DNA of 15,510 nucleotides from Candidatus Roizmanbacteria bacterium RIFCSPLOWO2_01_FULL_44_13 (lineage in GTDB: Bacteria; Patescibacteriota; Microgenomatia; UBA1406; GWC2-37-13). Shown piece after piece: positions 6,270-12,604 of this stretch (positions are counted from its first letter, which is position 1; each line of letters opens with the position of its first letter). Made by a program: the position numbers and the translations under genes. The notes under the pieces are model-generated. The model saw only the letters and a list, made by a program, of their open reading frames with translations. It was not told where the DNA came from and did not search any database. The stretch spans positions 1-15,510 of the forward strand of contig MGAT01000024.1 in the NCBI GenBank assembly GCA_001789855.1. The letters run 5' to 3'.

Positions 6270-6569
6270 TCATTTTACCTCTTTTTTATAGAGCTTGTTT
6301 AGAGCTTTAATAATGAGGTAAACGACAAAAGCAATGATAAGAAAATCAATTAAAGAACCGATAAAATGTCCCCATTTTATTCGGGCGTCGGCGACTTGAA
6401 GATACATCGAATCCAGGCTTCGCGTCCGGGACAAAATCAAGCCCAAAGCAGGGTTGATGATATCGGACACCAATGAAGAAACGAGTTTGCTGACGGCTCC
6501 TCCCATGATAAATCCGATGGCAAACCCCACCACCACCCTTTCTCTTACAAATTCGATAAATCCTTTCAT
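6270..6569 (-). CDS. mscL: Large-conductance mechanosensitive channel, short form
   Basis: 99 aa. Opens with MKGFIEFVRERVVVGFAIGF, the canonical MscL N-terminal helix and start of TM1; GGAVSKLVSSLVSDIINPALG (23-43) continues TM1 into the pore. TM2 is at about 66-90 (HFIGSLIDFLIIAFVVYLII). Function: homopentameric stretch-gated pore that releases solutes on hypo-osmotic shock. E. coli MscL is 136 aa; this version stops shortly after TM2 (KALNKLYKKEVK) and lacks the cytoplasmic C-terminal helix bundle, a truncation tolerated in other MscL proteins. It is followed after 4 nt by the Cys-rich protein gene, so the two form an operon. A TATAAT lies 9 nt upstream of the ATG. Confidence 0.95.
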   Translation of the reverse strand: MKGFIEFVRERVVVGFAIGFIMGGAVSKLVSSLVSDIINPALGLILSRTRSLDSMYLQVADARIKWGHFIGSLIDFLIIAFVVYLIIKALNKLYKKEVK

Positions 6570-6578
6570 ACAGGATTA

Positions 6579-6584
6579 ATTATA
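6579..6584 (-). promoter_or_regulatory. -10 box TATAAT of mscL
   Basis: Perfect minus-strand TATAAT in the 34-nt gap between the SerK-like gene and mscL, 9 nt before ATG 6569. This would leave a leader of at most 2-3 nt. Confidence 0.55.
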
Positions 6585-6603
6585 ATACGACGACGATAGG
6601 TTT

Positions 6604-7461
6604 TTATTCAAAGTAGATTGTCGATTCTTCGTAGACGCGGATCGCCTTTTTTAACAAAAACCGATCGAAGTCACGATTCAGTTGTGCTAAAGATTTTTTG
6701 TTGTCGAAAAAAGTCAAGGGAACGTTCACGTTGAGGCAGCGGCCCTTGATTAGATGGCGAGTGATTCCGGCTGGTACCAAAGCTCCATTACGAACCACCT
6801 CGATAATCTGTTGGGGCGTAAAATTGGGGAAAACTATCATCAGGTTGGTATCGGGGGTGTCGTAGAAATTTAAATGAGGATGTTCTTGGAAAAAGAGCCT
6901 AATATTTCTGGACGTCAACGTAAAAGGCAGGATCGACCGGTTGATGATGTTTTCGTAAAAAGAAACGACGTAGTTCATCCTTTTTACTTTGTCGATAAAG
7001 TTGCCGGCCGTCATCACCAAAAAACTTCCTTCTTTTTTGTCGACGACGGTGACGAGCCTGCCGAAGTCTTTTTCTTTGATATAGCGGGGTCCGATCTGAT
7101 CAATGTTAGCTTTTTTTATGGTTAAGTTTTTGTCTTTTTTAATGTGTTTGAAAAAATCTTCCCTTTTGGATTGAAAAAGATGGATCCAGGAAGACAGTTC
7201 GACCTCTTCCTGGTTATTATAGTCAACTACCTGGGCCATGATAGTTTTTAACCCGAGTTTCTTAAAACAGTTCAACCGGTTCATGCCATCGAGCTGGAGA
7301 TATTGGTGATCGCCGAGGGAAGCAACGATGATTGGTTCGGTCAAAAGATTGCTTTTTTTAAATTTTTCGATCAAGTCAGAACTTCTCGACGGGTCAAACT
7401 CTTCGTGAATGAGGATGTTTTTAGTAGGAATGATCTGCAAATGAAACCGATCGGTTTTCAT
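6604..7461 (-). CDS. ParB/Srx-fold SbnI/SerK-like protein (possible free-serine kinase)
   Basis: 285 aa. The N-terminal part (about 12-85) has the ParB/sulfiredoxin-like arrangement: ILIHEEFDPSR (16-26), then a helix, EPIIVASL, and YLQLDGMNRLNCFKKLG (54-70). The DGxxR motif (Asp58, Arg62) corresponds to DGHHR/DGTHR in SerK and SbnI, ADP- or ATP-dependent free L-serine kinases with a ParB fold; the His is Asn61 here. The C-terminal part has FTPQQIIEVVRNGALVPAGI followed by TRH and GRCLNVNVPL, which matches my memory of the SbnI C-terminus. Likely role: phosphorylating serine or a related small molecule, or heme/metabolite-linked regulation as proposed for SbnI; partitioning ParB is unlikely because there is no HTH domain or parA. 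It has a near-consensus promoter and is divergent from EndoQ. Confidence 0.7.
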   Translation of the reverse strand: MKTDRFHLQIIPTKNILIHEEFDPSRSSDLIEKFKKSNLLTEPIIVASLGDHQYLQLDGMNRLNCFKKLGLKTIMAQVVDYNNQEEVELSSWIHLFQSKREDFFKHIKKDKNLTIKKANIDQIGPRYIKEKDFGRLVTVVDKKEGSFLVMTAGNFIDKVKRMNYVVSFYENIINRSILPFTLTSRNIRLFFQEHPHLNFYDTPDTNLMIVFPNFTPQQIIEVVRNGALVPAGITRHLIKGRCLNVNVPLTFFDNKKSLAQLNRDFDRFLLKKAIRVYEESTIYFE

Positions 7462-7468
7462 CTATCTA

Positions 7469-7497
7469 ATGATACTAACCAGTTTTGTGGCTGTCAA
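7469..7497 (-). promoter_or_regulatory. Near-consensus promoter TTGACA-N17-TATCAT, leaderless
   Basis: Minus-strand TTGACA (7497-7492), exactly 17 nt, then TATCAT (7474-7469), then 7 nt and ATG 7461. It is the best sigma-70-type promoter in the window and anchors the leaderless interpretation. It interleaves with the divergent EndoQ promoter. Confidence 0.75.
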
Positions 7498-7500
7498 ATT

Positions 7501-7509
7501 TGCTAAAAT
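7501..7509 (+). promoter_or_regulatory. Extended -10 box TGCTAAAAT for EndoQ
   Basis: TGC-TAAAAT ends 8 nt before ATG 7518. It sets the start at 7518 rather than an upstream in-frame start at 7485, and the protein then begins MQIIADLQLHS as expected for the family. Its -35 region would lie within the promoter of the divergent gene. Confidence 0.55.
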
Positions 7510-7517
7510 TATCCAGT

Positions 7518-9986
7518 ATGCAGATTATTGCAGACCTACAGCTCCACTCCAAGTACTCGCGCGCTGTCTCTCCGGACATGACTCTATCGGAAATTTCCCG
7601 CTGGTCCGCAGTAAAAGGAATAGAATTGGTTGCCACCGGCGACTGGACGCATCCTTTGTGGTTTAAATTCATAAAAGATCAGCTGAAAGAAACGTCAAGC
7701 GGAATTTTTACTTTAAAAGAAAGGCCCAATGAAACGCAATTTTTGTTATCGACGGAAATATCGAGTATCTACACGCAAGGGGGCAAGGTGAGGCGCGTCC
7801 ACAATCTGATTTTTTCCCCGTCGATTGCAACGAGCGAAAAAATCATCAAGGAACTGATCCATCGGGGCTGCAATCTTATGGCCGACGGCCGGCCGATAGT
7901 CGGCGTTTCCTCGGTTGACTTGTTGAAGATGGTTTTGGAAATAGACGACAAGGTTTTGTTTATCCCGGCGCATTGTTTACCCAGAGGGCAACTCATTGAA
8001 ACAAGAGATGGATTGAAAGAAATTGATAAAGTTATAAAAAATGACCAAGTCTTAACTCACGCAGGAAATTATAGAAAAGTTAAAAAGACTCTAAAAAGAT
8101 TAACAAAAGAATCTATTTATAAAATAACTCCCTGGTATTATTCTCAGGGTGCAGAAACAACAGGAGAACACCCATATTTAGCTATAAAAACAATTAAAAA
8201 ATGTCCCTCGACAGGAGATAAATGTATTCCTTTTGGAGAACATCAGAAGCGCTGTTATAACAAGTTATATGAAAAGTATAAGAAGGAGTGGATCCAAGCA
8301 AAAAACCTAGAAATAGGGGATTTTATTTGCTTTCCAATTATCAGAAATATAATTCTTAAGAAAAACATTCTTGTAAGTAATAAGTCTATTAAAATAGACG
8401 AAGACTTTTGTCTTTTAATCGGCTATTTTCTTTCAGAGGGCTGCGTAGATTCAAAAGGAGGGATAACTTTTACTTTTTCCGGTAAGGAATCGGAATACGT
8501 AAAAGACGTTGTCTTTTTGATGAACAAGGTTTTTAATATAAACCATCATAGAATCTATAGAAGAAAAGGAACCTATAGCTATGAATTAATTTTCTACTCT
8601 AAAACAGTCGCTAAGTTTCTAGGAGAACAATTTTATATCAAAGATGGCTTAAAAAATGCCTCAACTAAAATAATTCCCAACTGGATGATTTATCTTCCCC
8701 AAGAACTACAAAAAGTAATGCTTACATCATGGTTACAGGGTGATAACGGCTATACATCGTCAATAAATCTTGTTTCCTCTATTAATAAAATTGCTTTAAG
8801 ATTAGGAATTATTCCGTACATTTCGGTAAATAAAAAAGAAGATTTTAACAATCGCGCTCATTTTTATAGAAACAGGTCTATTAAAGCAAACTTCGATAGT
8901 TACCAAATTAAATTTTCCTTTATAAAGGATGAATTTGGTCTAATTAATTTACCCGAATTCAAAAGATTCAAAGCAAAATTAAATAGAAGGCATGGTTTTA
9001 TGGATAGTAATTATGTGTATCTACCTATAAGAAAAATAGAGAAGAAATTCTATAACGGATATGTTTACAATTTAGAAGTAGAAAAAGATAACTCGTATTC
9101 TACATGGGTAGCCACAATTCATAATTGCTGGACCCCTTGGTTTGCTGTTTTTGGTTCCAAATCGGGCTTTGATTCGCTTTACGAATGCTTTGGCGACTAT
9201 GACAGGTATATCTATGCCATCGAAACCGGGCTGTCGAGCGATCCCATAATGAACTGGCAAATAAAAGAACTGGAAAATCGGTCGATCGTCTCTTTTTCCG
9301 ACGCCCACTCCGGACCCAAACTCGGGCGGGAAGCAACTGTTTTTACCGGAGATGATGCCAATTTTACCTACGGCGACATTGCCGACGCGATAAAACAAGA
9401 GCCAGACGGCAAGTTAAAAATCGGTTACACGATTGAATTTTTCCCGGAGGAAGGCAAATACCACTGGACCGGGCACAGGGCCTGTGACGTAAAATATTCT
9501 GCTGCCGAGACGAAAGAAAAAGGAACAACCTGCCCGGTCTGCGGGCGGGCGTTGACGGTGGGCGTCGAAAACCGCGTCCTCGAACTTTCGGAAAAATTGC
9601 TGACGGAAAAAGACTTGTTATATGCACAGAATAATGTTGGATTGACCTTTGTTCACGACAAAGATAAAAAACGCAAACCGTTTGTATCTTTGATCCCCCT
9701 TCTTGAAGTTCTTTTGGAAGTTACTGGTCATTCCCAGGTCAAGTCGCAGAGAGAATATGAGCGTTTAACGGCCGAGGCCAGCGAATTTGACATTCTTTTA
9801 AGAAAAACCTACGAAGAAATTGAGGCGCTCGGCGGGGCGAAACTGAAGAAAGCAATTCAAATAGTCCGGGAAAGAAAGGTATTCGTTGATCCGGGATACG
9901 ATGGAGTGTTCGGGAAGGTACAAATTTTCAAAGAGGCCAATGAAGAAGCCAGAAAAAACCAAGAAAACCAGCAAACACTATTCTGA
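7518..9986 (+). CDS. Endonuclease Q homologue (PHP family, TIGR00375-like) containing an in-frame intein
   Basis: 822 aa precursor; removing the intein (153-536) leaves 438 aa, the usual EndoQ size. EndoQ nicks DNA 5' of deaminated bases (uracil, hypoxanthine) and AP sites. N-extein: PHP motifs DLQLHSKYSRA (6-16), TGDWTHP (40-46), STEIS (78-82), VHN with His95, PAH with His152. C-extein: WTPWFAVFGSKSGFDSL (538-554), SFSDAHSG (592-599), then a likely zinc element with His653, Cys656, Cys672 and Cys675. The first PHP His of HxH is Gln8. The C-terminal helices end in QQTLF (818-822), matching the bacterial sliding-clamp pentapeptide QxxLF. Start chosen at 7518 from the -10 box and family N-terminus. 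It is divergent from the SerK-like gene and followed after 43 nt by the ligase-like gene. Family is firm; damage specificity is inferred from homologues. Confidence 0.9.
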   Translation: MQIIADLQLHSKYSRAVSPDMTLSEISRWSAVKGIELVATGDWTHPLWFKFIKDQLKETSSGIFTLKERPNETQFLLSTEISSIYTQGGKVRRVHNLIFSPSIATSEKIIKELIHRGCNLMADGRPIVGVSSVDLLKMVLEIDDKVLFIPAHCLPRGQLIETRDGLKEIDKVIKNDQVLTHAGNYRKVKKTLKRLTKESIYKITPWYYSQGAETTGEHPYLAIKTIKKCPSTGDKCIPFGEHQKRCYNKLYEKYKKEWIQAKNLEIGDFICFPIIRNIILKKNILVSNKSIKIDEDFCLLIGYFLSEGCVDSKGGITFTFSGKESEYVKDVVFLMNKVFNINHHRIYRRKGTYSYELIFYSKTVAKFLGEQFYIKDGLKNASTKIIPNWMIYLPQELQKVMLTSWLQGDNGYTSSINLVSSINKIALRLGIIPYISVNKKEDFNNRAHFYRNRSIKANFDSYQIKFSFIKDEFGLINLPEFKRFKAKLNRRHGFMDSNYVYLPIRKIEKKFYNGYVYNLEVEKDNSYSTWVATIHNCWTPWFAVFGSKSGFDSLYECFGDYDRYIYAIETGLSSDPIMNWQIKELENRSIVSFSDAHSGPKLGREATVFTGDDANFTYGDIADAIKQEPDGKLKIGYTIEFFPEEGKYHWTGHRACDVKYSAAETKEKGTTCPVCGRALTVGVENRVLELSEKLLTEKDLLYAQNNVGLTFVHDKDKKRKPFVSLIPLLEVLLEVTGHSQVKSQREYERLTAEASEFDILLRKTYEEIEALGGAKLKKAIQIVRERKVFVDPGYDGVFGKVQIFKEANEEARKNQENQQTLF
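7974..9125 (+). mobile_element. Intein with LAGLIDADG homing endonuclease, inside EndoQ
   Basis: 384 residues in frame. Block A: Cys153 then LPRGQLIETRDGLKEI. Block B: T215-G-E-H218-P. Endonuclease motifs: LIGYFLSEGC with acidic Glu307, and SWLQGDNGY with acidic Asp409, spaced as in two-motif LAGLIDADG enzymes. Block F: YNLEVEKDNSYSTW. Block G: VATIHN (531-536), followed by +1 Cys537. All residues needed for class 1 splicing are present (Cys1, block B Thr/His, penultimate His535, terminal Asn536, +1 Cys), so splicing is expected to join PAH to CWTPWF. Base composition is much more AT-rich than the exteins: 8341-8400 has 13 G/C of 60, 9241-9300 has 24 of 60. This suggests arrival by homing from another genome. 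Confidence 0.93.
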
Positions 9987-10001
9987 AACACGCGTTGCTA
10001 G

Positions 10002-10031
10002 ATCCTTCTCCGCCAGTTGGCGGATCAGGAT
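10002..10031. repeat. REP-like imperfect palindrome
   Basis: Outer arms ATCCT (10002-10006) and AGGAT (10027-10031), a 2x2 internal loop, and inner arms TCCGCC (10009-10014) and GGCGGA (10019-10024) around loop AGTT. The 30-nt unit starts 15 nt after the EndoQ stop and its right arm contains the ATG of the next gene. It looks like a dispersed intergenic repetitive palindrome; no second copy was found in this window, so repetitiveness is not shown here. Confidence 0.55.
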
Positions 10032-11226
10032 GACGGAAGCGACCCTCTTTTTTACTCTGATTCTCCTCCTACCCACCCAGCTGGGGAGGCATTTTTTCTT
10101 TCCTTTTTCATATCTAGCCGGGGTCAGGGTTGACTACCTCTCGCCGACTCTGTATTTAATCGACATCGTGATTTTTCTCCTCGCCTTATTCAATATCAAA
10201 GCAGTATTTAAATTTTTTTCTGAAAAAATCAGCGGTTTTTTCTTCGGACTTCTGACCCTCAATATTATTTTTGCCCAGTCCTGGCCGTTGGCCTTGTATG
10301 GGTCGGTAAGGATAATAGAATTTTTAATAATTATTGCCCTCGGCAAGAAAATGCTGTCTTATTTAAATGAAAAATTGCTTTTAATTGGGTTTTTATCCGG
10401 CGCCTTTATAGAGTTGATGTTATCGATCCTGCAATTTGTCTTCAAGCGTTCGATCCAAGGCCCGTTTTATTTTATCGGCGAGCGGTTATTCAGCCTGGCA
10501 ACGCCGGGAATTGCCAAGACAACGTTCTCCGGCATAGAATTTTTGCGGCCGTACGGCTCGTTCTCTCACCCCAACTCCATGGCCGGCTTTTATTTGTTGG
10601 TTTATTTCTTTGTTTTGACGCGGAAAAGCCTCGATAGATATCTTTGGCTGAAATATTTGCTCCTTTTGGTTTCGACCTGCCTGATTTTTATTTCTTTTTC
10701 CAAAGCGGCGATCTTGACTTTCCTGCTCCTCAACGTTTTATACCTATTTTTTTCCGGCAGAAAAAATTTTTGCCGGGTTTGCGTCGCCGCCCGAATAGTT
10801 GTGATGTTTTTTGTCGCTTCGATATTTCTTTTAGCACAGGGCGATCCGTTGACGGCACCAAAACGGCTGGAGTTGATCGGCAACGCGGTGGAAATAATCA
10901 AGAAGTATCCGTTGTTCGGCGTTGGTCTGAATAATTATCTACTCGAACAGACAAGTTTTGCCTCTAAGTTTCCCCTGTTTTTCAACCAGCCGGTGCACAA
11001 TATTTTTTTGCTGCTTGTCGGCGAGGCGGGGATCGTTTTGACGGGATTTATTTTGTATTTTTTTCGCAAGCTTTTTCCTTCCTCCATATTTTTACTGTTG
11101 GCGGTGGTTGTTACCGGGCTGTTTGACCACTATTGGTTGACTTTGGTGCAGAACTTTCTTTTGATGGGAGTGGTTTTTTCTACAGCCCTTCAAGATCGCG
11201 ACGCGCCTGCTCGTTCAAGGCGTTGA
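10030..11226 (+). CDS. O-antigen ligase / Wzy-like polytopic membrane protein
   Basis: 398 aa from ATG 10030, with about ten membrane segments. Features: an N-terminal LLLPTQLGRHFFFPFSYLAG followed by RVDYLSPTLYLIDI, a motif RPYGSFSHPNSMAGFYLL, and the periplasmic-loop pattern YPLFGVGLNNYL followed by FNQPVHNIFLLLVGEAGIV. The GxFxHPNxxAG and GVGxxN...PVHN elements are hallmarks of the WaaL/Wzy superfamily, which ligates or polymerises lipid-linked glycans at the membrane. Likely role: building a surface polysaccharide or glycosylating surface protein. The frame is open back to 9886, inside EndoQ; a start at 9940 would translate the palindrome, so 10030 at the hydrophobic N-terminus is preferred, although it has no Shine-Dalgarno and lies in the repeat arm. 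The last 47 nt overlap the convergent DUF5667 gene. Confidence 0.8.
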   Translation: MTEATLFFTLILLLPTQLGRHFFFPFSYLAGVRVDYLSPTLYLIDIVIFLLALFNIKAVFKFFSEKISGFFFGLLTLNIIFAQSWPLALYGSVRIIEFLIIIALGKKMLSYLNEKLLLIGFLSGAFIELMLSILQFVFKRSIQGPFYFIGERLFSLATPGIAKTTFSGIEFLRPYGSFSHPNSMAGFYLLVYFFVLTRKSLDRYLWLKYLLLLVSTCLIFISFSKAAILTFLLLNVLYLFFSGRKNFCRVCVAARIVVMFFVASIFLLAQGDPLTAPKRLELIGNAVEIIKKYPLFGVGLNNYLLEQTSFASKFPLFFNQPVHNIFLLLVGEAGIVLTGFILYFFRKLFPSSIFLLLAVVVTGLFDHYWLTLVQNFLLMGVVFSTALQDRDAPARSRR

Positions 11227-11725
11227 CTTGATTCAATTCGTCGGTCGATCCGGTGGGGAGAATCTTCAAGAGCTCGGCGACGACTTCTTTATGCTTGGCG
11301 TTCGAGAGCTTGAGGGTTTCGACAAAGCTCGAAGGCGGCGAGTTGCCCTGCTTTTTCGCCTCTTTGAGAATAGGCGGGATTTTCAAGAAATATTTTTCTC
11401 CTTTGGAGGCGGCGTCGATCGCCTGGCGGGTTTTTCCTTTGTGGGCAAGAGTGATAGCCATAGCAATCCTTTTATCAGAGTAAAGCAGGTAGAGTTGGGC
11501 TTTTTTCAAGGCTTCGCGGGTGAGAAATTCAGTGATCCGGTCGCGGACAATTTTGATGAGGTATAGAGGATTGTCGCTCAGGATTCCAGGATAGGGCAAG
11601 TTATAAACGACTTTCTCGTCGGGGGTGTCGACGGTCTGGCCGGACGACTCCATGACAAAGTAGCCGACGGCGGGCATGGCGATGATGATAAAAAAAACAA
11701 TAATAAACCGGCTCAAAATTTTCAT
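11180..11725 (-). CDS. DUF5667-type exported protein, 181 aa
   Basis: The N-terminus MKILSRFIIVFFIIIAMPAVG is a signal peptide or signal anchor (hydrophobic 7-24). The mature part starts with YNLPYPGILSDNPLYLIKIV (41-60), then an Arg-rich helix DRITEFLTREALKKAQLYLL, then DKRIAMAITLAHKGKTRQAI. This order matches DUF5667, a helical extracytoplasmic domain of unknown function that I associate with CPR and some other bacteria. The remaining part (about 105-181) is charged helix, suggesting an extended helical surface protein. It has no enzyme motif. The -10 box TATACT is 11 nt before the ATG. The 3' end overlaps the convergent ligase-like gene by 47 nt. Family identification is confident; function is unknown. 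Confidence 0.8.
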   Translation of the reverse strand: MKILSRFIIVFFIIIAMPAVGYFVMESSGQTVDTPDEKVVYNLPYPGILSDNPLYLIKIVRDRITEFLTREALKKAQLYLLYSDKRIAMAITLAHKGKTRQAIDAASKGEKYFLKIPPILKEAKKQGNSPPSSFVETLKLSNAKHKEVVAELLKILPTGSTDELNQVNALNEQARRDLEGL

Positions 11726-11736
11726 GTATCGATCAA

Positions 11737-11765
11737 AGTATACAGAAACCGCTATAAAAAAACAA
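11737..11765 (-). promoter_or_regulatory. Promoter TTGTTT-N17-TATACT of the DUF5667 gene
   Basis: Minus-strand TTGTTT (11765-11760), 17 nt, TATACT (11742-11737), then 11 nt to ATG 11725, giving a leader of only a few bases. The -35 lies in the T-run of the HU terminator, so the two signals overlap. Confidence 0.45.
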
Positions 11766-11787
11766 CCCCCCGATTATTAATCGGAGG
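11756..11787 (-). terminator. Intrinsic terminator of the HU gene
   Basis: On the minus strand CCTCCGATT, loop AAT and AATCGG with further G pairs (11787-11767) form a stem with a 6-bp perfect core (11770-11775 with 11779-11784) plus two outer C-G pairs across one mismatch. It is followed by TTGTTTTTTT. It is about 30 nt past the HU stop codon and is a classical Rho-independent terminator. Confidence 0.85.
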
Positions 11788-11817
11788 ATTGCTATCCTTT
11801 AATTAAGACTTACCCTT

Positions 11818-12090
11818 TTATTTAACCAATCTCTTGAGTGATTTACCAGCGGTAAATCCTGGAGTCTTGGTGGCTGGGATTTGGATTTCTGCCCCAGTTT
11901 GAGGATTTCTTCCTTTTCTTGCGGCTCGCCTTCTAACCATAAAAGTTCCAAATCCGGTGACGACAACCTTTTCTCCCCTTTTCAGTGCATCAGACATCGT
12001 AGAAAAGATTGTTGAGACGGCATCTTTGGCGGCCTTAGCGGTAAGATTGGCTTTTTTTGCTACTTGTGCGACTAAATCTGCTTTTGTCAT
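11818..12090 (-). CDS. hup: HU-family nucleoid DNA-binding protein
   Basis: 90 aa, exactly the HU size. MTKADLVAQVAKKANLTAKAAKDAV is the dimerisation helix pair, VVVTGFGTFMVRRRAARKGRNP (43-64) covers the first beta strands and the conserved GFGTF and RKGRNP signature, and IPATKTPGFTAGKSLKRLV (71-89) is the end of the DNA-grasping arm and the C-terminal helix (usual form FKAGKxLK). It binds and bends DNA as a dimer and compacts the nucleoid. It is the only gene in the window with a full Shine-Dalgarno, a real leader, a separate promoter and a strong terminator, which fits a highly expressed single-gene unit. There is no IHF-specific heterodimer partner nearby. Confidence 0.97.
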   Translation of the reverse strand: MTKADLVAQVAKKANLTAKAAKDAVSTIFSTMSDALKRGEKVVVTGFGTFMVRRRAARKGRNPQTGAEIQIPATKTPGFTAGKSLKRLVK

Positions 12091-12097
12091 TTTATTT

Positions 12098-12107
12098 CAC
12101 CTCCTTT
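12098..12107 (-). promoter_or_regulatory. Strong Shine-Dalgarno of the HU gene
   Basis: Minus-strand AAAGGAGGTG, with GGAGG 9 nt before the ATG at 12090. It matches the anti-SD tail almost completely and is the only such site seen upstream of a gene in this window. Confidence 0.9.
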
Positions 12108-12148
12108 GATTTGACGGAAATTATTAATAAAAAACAACAAGCACCAAC

Positions 12149-12177
12149 AGAATAGTATTTTTTTGGCTTCCTGTCAA
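12149..12177 (-). promoter_or_regulatory. Promoter TTGACA-N17-TATTCT of the HU gene
   Basis: Minus-strand consensus TTGACA (12177-12172), 17 nt, TATTCT (12154-12149). Predicted start near 12142, giving a leader of about 52 nt carrying the Shine-Dalgarno. A further TATAAT at 12202-12197 is a possible additional start. Confidence 0.7.
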
Positions 12178-12243
12178 TCCATATTAAAAACATCTTATTA
12201 TAACAATCTATATCAATTTCGAGGCTTTGGGACAAGGAGTTTG

Positions 12244-12604
12244 TCACCTAAAATGGTCGAAGCCCTTATTTCTTAAAGGGTGTCCGTCGAGATAAATTCC
12301 GTTTCGTTTTTCCACCGTTCCGATTTTTGGAAACGGCGAGGAGGATTTTTGGGTGAACAAAATTTGGTAATCTTCTCCGCCGATTATGGCATATTGTAAG
12401 GCACCGTATCGGTATTTTTTTGGAATCAATATTTATTTGAATTTTATTATTGCCTTTCAATCGATAAAGGTCGCCGGTCAACCCGTCGCTTATATCGAGC
12501 GAACTAGCGGCGTTGGTACTGATGTAGTCACCTATTTTTAGATTTATAACTGGCGCCAGATGGCGGTCGATCAGTTGAAACTCTCCGAAGTGCGATATTT
12601 TCAT
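12244..12604 (-). pseudogene. thiL: thiL (thiamine-monophosphate kinase) C-terminal remnant, frameshifted
   Basis: ThiL phosphorylates thiamine-P to thiamine-PP. Only the C-terminal (AIRS_C-like) half is here. Frame 1 from ATG 12604 carries LIDRHLAPVINLKIGDYIS and SSLDISDGLTGDLYRL, the substrate/Mg block of ThiL, then runs out of family after about residue 66. A second frame carries ALQYAIIGGEDYQILFT (the GGEDYELLFT signature) and ends GFDHF, the normal ThiL C-terminus. The frames switch near an A7 run (plus-strand T7, 12415-12421): removing one A would join them into about 119 codons. The 10-15 residues normally between the IP element and GGEDY also seem missing. The N-terminal ATP-binding half (about 150 aa) is absent. 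The ATG overlaps the rny stop (TGATG), so the remnant is translationally coupled to RNase Y. Probably non-functional. Confidence 0.8.

Noticed and set aside
6604-7461. Chromosome-partitioning ParB
   Set aside because: There is no HTH or CTP-binding GxxRxR pattern and no parA neighbour. The C-terminal PAGITRH/NVNVPL block points to SbnI/SerK-like proteins.
7974-9125. Self-splicing intron instead of intein
   Set aside because: The insert is in frame throughout, lacks stop codons and has protein-splicing blocks at both borders.
9886-10029. N-terminal extension of the ligase-like protein, starting inside EndoQ
   Set aside because: The extra residues are an out-of-frame reading of the EndoQ tail and the palindrome. 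The hydrophobic family N-terminus begins at the ATG at 10030.
12091-12193. 33-codon minus-strand ORF just before HU, behind TATAAT at 12202-12197
   Set aside because: The box is only 3 nt from the ATG, the ORF overlaps the HU promoter and Shine-Dalgarno, and the peptide has no recognisable features.
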